Shown: one piece after another, positions 55,012 through 59,987 of the stretch | Layout of the letters: every line of letters starts with the position of its first letter | Numbering within the stretch: the first letter of the stretch is position 1 | Assembly (NCBI GenBank): GCA_030018275.1 | Contig: JASEGB010000009.1 | Span: forward strand, 11,911-71,897 | DNA from: Actinomycetota bacterium | GTDB taxonomy: Bacteria > Actinomycetota > Aquicultoria > Subteraquimicrobiales > Subteraquimicrobiaceae | DNA: 59,987 nucleotides | Direction of reading: 5' to 3' | Made by a program: the position numbers and the translations under genes | Notes under the pieces: model-generated | Databases searched by the model: none | Seen by the model: the letters and a program-made list of their open reading frames with translations, nothing else | What the model was told of the DNA's origin: nothing

Positions 55012-55917
55012 TTGTATGAACAAATTGCAAGCAATGTGAGAAAATCCTGGTTTTTAATTCTCCTCTTCGTTGTCCTGATCATGCTCCTCGGTTATGTATT
55101 CGGGGAGCTCATGCGGATAGGCTACTTTGGGGTGGCATTGGCTCTCATCATCGCCATGGTTATGAGCTTTAGTGGATACTACTACAGCGATAAAATCGTA
55201 CTCACCATGAGCAGAGCCCGCCCCGTGGAGAAGGAGGAATACCCATATTTATATAATGTGGTCGAGGGATTATCCATCGCTGCGGGTAATCCCACTCCAA
55301 AGATGTACGTCATCGATGATTCCGCCCCTAATGCCTTCGCCACCGGTCGGGATCCTGAGCATTCCGCTGTCGCCGTGACCACGGGACTCCTTGAGAAACT
55401 AAATCGCGTTGAACTCGAGGGCGTCATCGCTCATGAGATATCGCACATCCAAAATTACGATATTCGACTGGCTACCTTGACCGCTGTGATGGTTGGAGTG
55501 GTCGTTCTCTTAAGCGACTGGCTTTTACGTAGCTTCTGGTGGGGCGGAAGGAGAAGGGATTCGGAACGAGGGGCTTTAACCGCCGTCTTACTTCTCATTG
55601 GGATAATCCTCGCCCTTTTATCTCCTTTAATCGCCCAGCTCATCCGTTTAGCCATCTCTCGACGGAGAGAATTCCTCGCCGACGCCAGTGGAGCAATGCT
55701 CACCAGATATCCCCCCGGTCTGGCCAGCGCTTTGGAGAAATTGGCTGCAGATAGGGAACTCCTGGAAGTTGCCAACAAGGCTACCGCCCACCTGTATATC
55801 GTCAATCCTTTAAAGGACCTCCGGGGTGCCATGAACAGCCTCTTCAACACTCACCCACCGATAGAAGAAAGAATAAAACGCCTCCGTGAAATGTCCTTCG
55901 AACTCCAAACGGAGTAA
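55012..55917 (+). CDS. htpX: HtpX-like M48 membrane metalloprotease
   Basis: The 301-residue protein has two N-terminal membrane helices, the zinc motif HEISHIQNYD (HExxH), a second pair of helices and the third ligand region RREFLADASGAMLT. It ends with the conserved NSLFNTHPPIEERIKRL. HtpX degrades misfolded membrane proteins. The start is TTG with GAGGTGATTAGT upstream. It follows lemA closely and probably shares its transcript. Confidence 0.93.
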   Translation: MYEQIASNVRKSWFLILLFVVLIMLLGYVFGELMRIGYFGVALALIIAMVMSFSGYYYSDKIVLTMSRARPVEKEEYPYLYNVVEGLSIAAGNPTPKMYVIDDSAPNAFATGRDPEHSAVAVTTGLLEKLNRVELEGVIAHEISHIQNYDIRLATLTAVMVGVVVLLSDWLLRSFWWGGRRRDSERGALTAVLLLIGIILALLSPLIAQLIRLAISRRREFLADASGAMLTRYPPGLASALEKLAADRELLEVANKATAHLYIVNPLKDLRGAMNSLFNTHPPIEERIKRLREMSFELQTE

Positions 55918-56006
55918 AATTCCCAGCGATAACAATTTGATATTAGTGATAAAGAATGGTATCCTTAAAAGTATAAAATTTTATATTTAAAAAGGAGTGA
56001 AATATT

Positions 56007-56279
56007 GTGCCTTTGAGCATCATTGAGGATTTCAAATCCATATCCGATTTGAAGAAAAAGACGCGCGAGGTATTTGAACAGATTCACCGTACAGGTCGCC
56101 CTGTGATTATCACCGTCAATGGAAAGCCCGATGCAGTTTTGCTCGATGTCTCCGTTTTTGAAAGAAAGCTGAGGGCGTTAAATCTCGGGGCATTGTTGGC
56201 GGAGGCTGAGGTAGATGTGAAGAAAGGAAGAACACGCCCAGCCCAAGATTTCTTGAGGGAGCTGAAGCGTGGCTCGTAA
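56007..56279 (+). CDS. Phd/YefM-type antitoxin
   Basis: The 90-residue protein has the N-terminal DNA-binding fold of the Phd family (ISDLKKKTREVFEQIHRTGRPVIITVNGKPDAVLL in part), and a C-terminal tail expected to wrap the toxin. The start is GTG behind AAGGAGTGAAA. Its end overlaps the toxin start by 11 nt, ensuring coupled translation. It probably represses its own promoter. Confidence 0.88.
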   Translation: MPLSIIEDFKSISDLKKKTREVFEQIHRTGRPVIITVNGKPDAVLLDVSVFERKLRALNLGALLAEAEVDVKKGRTRPAQDFLRELKRGS

Positions 56280-56583
56280 ATACGAAGTCAAAATTACGGT
56301 CACTGCGGAAAATGATATCAAGTCCACCTTTGACCACCTCGCGCACGATAACCCGCAGGCAGCGGCAAAATGGGTTACCGAAATTGAGCGCCAAATCGAT
56401 TCCTTAGAGTTATTTCCCCAACGTTGTCCGGTAATTCCTGAATTGGAGGAACTTGGTCATCCATATCGCCATTTAATCTATGTCGATTATAGGACGGTTT
56501 TTCGCATCGAAGGCTCAACCGTGATCATTTTGCGTGTCATTCATGGGGCACGGTTACTTGATTTGCGGATGTTTGAGAAGTAA
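56269..56583 (+). CDS. RelE/ParE-type toxin
   Basis: The 104-residue basic protein shows the RelE/ParE fold: VKITVTAENDIKSTFDHLA at the start, then ERQIDSLELFPQRCPVIPEL, YRHLIYVDYRTVFRIEG and ILRVIHGARLLD at the end. RelE members cut mRNA in the ribosome and ParE members inhibit gyrase; which applies is not clear. The start is GTG 56269 inside the antitoxin gene. Confidence 0.9.
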   Translation: MARKYEVKITVTAENDIKSTFDHLAHDNPQAAAKWVTEIERQIDSLELFPQRCPVIPELEELGHPYRHLIYVDYRTVFRIEGSTVIILRVIHGARLLDLRMFEK

Positions 56584-56630
56584 ATTAAGATGGTCAAATA
56601 AGCTGGGAATTTTTACAAAATTTGGGAAGC

Positions 56631-56895
56631 ATGATGGACGGAAACAAAAAATATTCTGAGCGGGAAAGAGAAATACGCTGGAAATTACCGGTGGGAAAAT
56701 CAATACGATAGAGAGTATTTCGGTAAACTAAGTCCTCTTGAGAGGATAAGGATTTATGAAGGTCTTTATCAAACCGTGTTGAGATTGCATCCAGAGAAGA
56801 TAAGATGTCACTGGGAGTCGGATGAACGGGGCAAGAGGGAACCCCACATCAACTACCTCATGGAGATGAGAAAATCCTTTTTTAAAAAAATATGA
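56631..56895 (+). pseudogene. Frameshifted small hypothetical gene
   Basis: From ATG 56631 the sequence encodes MDGNKKYSEREREIRWKLP. A +1 shift near 56695 leads to a second frame reading QYDREYFGKLSPLERIRIYE, then GLYQTVLRLHPEKIRCHWES and EPHINYLMEMRKSFFKKI, ending at TGA 56893. Joined, these make a charged protein of about 88 residues that I do not recognise. It may be a broken gene or use programmed frameshifting. Confidence 0.5.
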
Positions 56896-57155
56896 AGGTT
56901 GCAAAAGCAATCAAATTAACAATAGATTTACGGGAAAATATGGACAATATCTATAGAAAAATCGAGAATAATCGACGCCGCTCCCGAATAATCTTTAATA
57001 GAAACAGATAAAACTTGCACTTCACTTTGTTCTCCCCGAAATGACCTCCAACTATGTTCCCAGTTTAGCTTACCGAAATTGTTAAGGGAATTGCCTTGGC
57101 TCAACGAATCCTAAATCTGAGCTGCTGAGCTATTGGTTTTTCAGCTAACAAAAAG

Positions 57156-57256
57156 GGGAGAGTCCCAAGACCTTTTCAGGTGATTTTTGTAGCTGCCGAC
57201 CTCGTATCTTATTTTAATTCGAGGTTCTGGTCATGCTACGCTCTCGGGACTCTCCC
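57156..57256. repeat. Nested inverted-repeat structure (possible structured RNA or MITE)
   Basis: GGGAGAGTCCC (57156-57166) and GGGACTCTCCC (57246-57256) are perfect inverted repeats. Between them lie ACCTTTTCAGGT and a longer stem GACCTCG...CGAGGTT (about 57199-57235), so the whole can fold as a multi-arm structure. I find no target duplication at the ends. Confidence 0.55.
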
Positions 57257-57551
57257 TGTATAGTATCGGATTTACCCATAAAAAGTTTAGAGCTTACAGA
57301 AAAGCCCTCAGTTTTCAAAAGTCCATCACGGAATTGAAAAAGAATGCTGGAAGTCAATTTGATTCATAAGTTCCTTCTAATCTAATGTTTAGCTAAGTAT
57401 CTTCTCAGGTAAATAGCACAGTTGACTCATTTTTGATAGTCCAAATGGACTAGAATGCGGGATCTACTCTCGGTGAGGGAGGAGGGGGGGTGTTTGCTAA
57501 AGATAGATAAGTTCTTTAAAATTGGAATGAACAGTGGGAGGGGTGAGTAGG

Positions 57552-58376
57552 ATGCCGGAGATGCCAGAGGTTGAGACGATTCGAAGGGAACTCGAGGAGA
57601 AGGTCAAGGGAGAGGAAATCACCAAGGTCGAGGTAAGATCGGCAAAACCACTTAAAAATGCAACTGTGGAGGAGTTCACCGATGTTGTGGAAGGAGCAAC
57701 CATTGAGGATGTAAAGAGACGAGGAAAGATTCTCATCATAAATCTTTCAGCCGGCTATAGTCTCTTAATCCATCTCAAGCTCACCGGTCGAATCCTTTAC
57801 CAAATAGCCAATGCTCCCATGGAGAAACACACCCATGTGATCTTCAGCCTCGATGACCATCAACTTCGTTTCTGGGATCAACGCCAATTCGGTTATATCA
57901 AAGTCTTTAAGACCGAGGATTTACCCAATGCCCCTGAGGTCAAAGAGCTTGGTCCGGAAGCCATGGGAGAGGATTTTATCCTAGAAGTCTTCCAAAAGCT
58001 TCTGCAAACTAGGAAAAAGGGTCCGATAAAGCCGCTCCTCATGGATCAGAATTTCATCGCCGGCGTGGGCAACGTCTATGCGGATGAGGCATTATATTAC
58101 GCCGGTGTTCAACCCACGCGCATCGTTTCCTCCTTGAGTCGGGGGGAAATCGCGAAAATTTACGAGGGCATTCGCAGAATCTTGCCCGCTGCTTTGGAGT
58201 ATCGTGGTTCCTCGGTCGATCTTTACGTGGATATTTATGGGAGACAGGGAGAATACGTACCCTACCTTAAGGCCTATGGCAGGGAGGGAGAACCCTGCGA
58301 GAGATGCGGAACCCCCATTAGAAAAATCACTTTGAGAGGACGAGGTGCCCACTTCTGCCCGAAGTGCCAGAAGTAA
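57552..58376 (+). CDS. mutM: Formamidopyrimidine-DNA glycosylase
   Basis: MutM removes oxidised purines such as 8-oxoguanine and nicks the strand. After Met removal the N-terminus is PEMPEVETIRREL, with catalytic Pro and Glu. The H2TH region (MDQNFIAGVGNVYADEAL) and the C-terminal zinc finger (CERCGTPIRK...CPKC) are intact. The ATG at 57552 is required to expose the catalytic Pro; the frame is open from 57534. The length of about 274 is normal. An L,D-transpeptidase gene follows after 16 nt. Confidence 0.97.
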   Translation: MPEMPEVETIRRELEEKVKGEEITKVEVRSAKPLKNATVEEFTDVVEGATIEDVKRRGKILIINLSAGYSLLIHLKLTGRILYQIANAPMEKHTHVIFSLDDHQLRFWDQRQFGYIKVFKTEDLPNAPEVKELGPEAMGEDFILEVFQKLLQTRKKGPIKPLLMDQNFIAGVGNVYADEALYYAGVQPTRIVSSLSRGEIAKIYEGIRRILPAALEYRGSSVDLYVDIYGRQGEYVPYLKAYGREGEPCERCGTPIRKITLRGRGAHFCPKCQK

Positions 58377-58392
58377 AAAACACAAATTGGTG

Positions 58393-59943
58393 ATGAATTC
58401 ACGGCTACTGAAATCAAAAAAATTTCTCCTCTCCCTTATGATCTTGATTCTCTTGATCTGTGGTTGGGGGACCGTTTATGCTACCTTCCCCAGAACCTTC
58501 AAGCTCAGTCCGGTCAATAAGGGTATAATCTCGACCAATACAGCCAGGATTCATGCGAAGTGGTCCATTTTCATGGGAGAAAAAGTTGAGGTGGTTAAGG
58601 CACTTCTGGACGGGAAGGATGTAACCGATGAAATCGATCTCAAAAGGGAGAGTTTTTCTTATATCCCTGGTATTCCCTTGGAGGAGGGCGAGCATAGATT
58701 CTTCATCAAATTAAAATATAGATTCCTGTTGAGTAAGGATTTTGGGGATGGTCGAATCTTCATCGTCGATACCCAACCCCCTGTTATTTCCTTTAAGAGC
58801 GATTCTTCGCTCATCGCCACCAGGGAATCGAAATTCGAGCTTGAGGGCCGGATCGAACCAGGTGCTCGACTTAGGTTGAGGCTCAATGGGAAATCCCTTC
58901 CCACCCCAACCATCCGAAATGATGGTTCCTTCTATTTGGATATCACCCTGCCATCCGAGAGGAATATCCTGAAAGCGATAGCCATCGATCTTGCCGGGAA
59001 TAAGGGCAGTAAGAGATTGGTTCTGGTCGTCGATAGAGATTCTCCCATAATAAGGGAATTCTCTCCGGATAATAAATCCGTGGTCAAAACATCCAATCCG
59101 ATGATAAAGGTTCAGGTTGAAGAGGCAAACTCAGAAATTAGCGAGATAAGTTTGAGAGTGGATGGGGTGAGGCGGGAGAGCGAATATGATCCGGAGACGG
59201 AATCGATCCTTTGCCCTCTCAGTTTAGCGGAGGGGAAGCACTCCGTTGAGTTGTGGATCAAAGATGCTGCTGGAAATAGTGCCCATGCCAAATGGGATTT
59301 CACCGTGGATAGCGCGGAGACTTTGGGTGAAAATGCCATAGCTTTTGGTGCGAGGGGAGCGGATGTAACGGAGCTTCAAGCCAAGCTCATCATGTTGGGT
59401 TTCGATTGTGGTGTGATCGATGGCGTCTTTGGACCGGCCACCAGGAAAGCAGTCGAGGTACTGCAGGAAGCCCGCGGTCTGCCAGTAAGCGGCATCGTCG
59501 CCTCAAAGGAATTTGAGATCCTAAGGGCTGGGAAGCTCCCTGGGGGACCAATTGCTGGTGCGAGGATCGTCATCCAAGTTTCTAAAAGGGCGCTTTACCT
59601 GTATCAGGGCGAGAATTTGCTCAAGGTATATCCCATCGCCGTGGGCAGGCGCAGCTTCCCCACCCCCATAGGGCACTTTCGGATAATCAGGAGGGATATC
59701 AATCCCACGTGGTATCCTCCCGGGTGGGCCGATGTGAGGCATCCAATACCTCCGGGACCGGGAAATCCTTTGGGGAATAGGCGCTTGCTTTTAAGCAATC
59801 CAATGTATGGAATACATGGGACCAACAGACCCTCCTCCATTGGCAAGGCGGTAACCCATGGTTGCATTAGGATGTATCCCAGCGATATCCTGGAGTTATT
59901 CGATGCCGTGTCCGTGGGGACACCCGTGGACATGGTAACGTAA
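58393..59943 (+). CDS. L,D-transpeptidase with Ig-like and peptidoglycan-binding domains
   Basis: The roughly 516-residue protein has an N-terminal membrane helix (FLLSLMILILLICGWGTVY), Ig-like domains as in the paralogue at 51147, a PG_binding_1 domain (ADVTELQAKLIMLGFDCGVIDG, FGPATRKAVEVLQEARGL) and a YkuD domain with YGIHGTNRPSSIG and the catalytic THGCIRM. It forms 3-3 cross-links in peptidoglycan. ATG 58393 follows TTGGTG; the upstream frame overlaps mutM. It is likely co-transcribed with mutM. Confidence 0.93.
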   Translation: MNSRLLKSKKFLLSLMILILLICGWGTVYATFPRTFKLSPVNKGIISTNTARIHAKWSIFMGEKVEVVKALLDGKDVTDEIDLKRESFSYIPGIPLEEGEHRFFIKLKYRFLLSKDFGDGRIFIVDTQPPVISFKSDSSLIATRESKFELEGRIEPGARLRLRLNGKSLPTPTIRNDGSFYLDITLPSERNILKAIAIDLAGNKGSKRLVLVVDRDSPIIREFSPDNKSVVKTSNPMIKVQVEEANSEISEISLRVDGVRRESEYDPETESILCPLSLAEGKHSVELWIKDAAGNSAHAKWDFTVDSAETLGENAIAFGARGADVTELQAKLIMLGFDCGVIDGVFGPATRKAVEVLQEARGLPVSGIVASKEFEILRAGKLPGGPIAGARIVIQVSKRALYLYQGENLLKVYPIAVGRRSFPTPIGHFRIIRRDINPTWYPPGWADVRHPIPPGPGNPLGNRRLLLSNPMYGIHGTNRPSSIGKAVTHGCIRMYPSDILELFDAVSVGTPVDMVT

Positions 59944-59987
59944 ACTATTGTGTGTAAATTCTTTTAATAGAAATATTTAGGGTGTAT

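Larger units (their letters stand above)
56584..57551. other. Gene-poor stretch between the toxin gene and mutM
   Basis: Apart from a frameshifted small gene (56631-56895) and an inverted-repeat structure (57156-57256), I see no coding sequence. The region is AT-rich. Confidence 0.5.

Overview
The window looks like a chromosomal segment of a Gram-positive-type bacterium, probably a deep-branching thermophilic or subsurface lineage near Actinobacteriota or Firmicutes. The pointers are a class A penicillin-binding protein with two PASTA domains, a T-box leader on pheST, a boxA of the CTTTGAAAA type, 16S signature stretches, frequent GTG/TTG starts and no outer-membrane genes. A methionine adenosyltransferase of the archaeal family is an unusual marker. 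I cannot place the organism more closely without a database.

Layout. 1-615: tRNA-like 3' part between two copies of a 56-bp repeat. 616-5144: pilin-like gene, degenerate GGDEF protein, a broken sulfur/Fe-S cluster region (NifS-NifU deletion chimera, permease, intact mnmA, truncated sufC). 5281-12620: translation block thrS, infC-rpmI-rplT, T-box, pheS-pheT. 12653-21850: complete arginine operon argCJBDFRGH behind a promoter that overlaps an ArgR-type palindrome. 21886-28663: polX, a NIF3-like gene, PASTA-PBP on the minus strand, tyrS. 28660-35225: rRNA operon with two promoters, an attenuator-like leader, 16S, a tRNA-free spacer and a 23S gene interrupted by three group I introns; no 5S gene follows. 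35311-43403: small membrane protein, HTH protein, PflX-like radical SAM protein, CCA-adding enzyme family, DUF6485, DUF1015, AmmeMemoRadiSam protein B, archaeal-type MAT and Nudix. 43426-45091: a graveyard of IS256, DUF559 and frameshifted-gene remnants. 45498-59943: HAD phosphatase, EF-G-like GTPase, two-component system, two paralogous L,D-transpeptidases, a membrane-protease group (SDH-type proteinase, rhomboid, LemA, HtpX), a toxin-antitoxin pair and mutM.

The most striking features are small mobile or repetitive sequences inside a housekeeping region. Three group I introns lie in the peptidyl-transferase-adjacent 23S segment, separated by exons of only 20 nt each; their P1/P10 pairings can be read by eye. 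A 58-114 bp MITE with 11-bp terminal repeats is present twice, each copy flanked by its own 10-bp target duplication. Palindromic GC-rich micro-repeats sit in frame inside argB, argD and a DUF1015 gene, and a 4x heptamer sits inside pheT. Many intergenic gaps hold locus-specific 'stuttering' words.

All functional calls rest on recognised motifs and reading of the translations; no searches or folding programs were run. E. coli 23S numbering is from memory of the conserved sequence.
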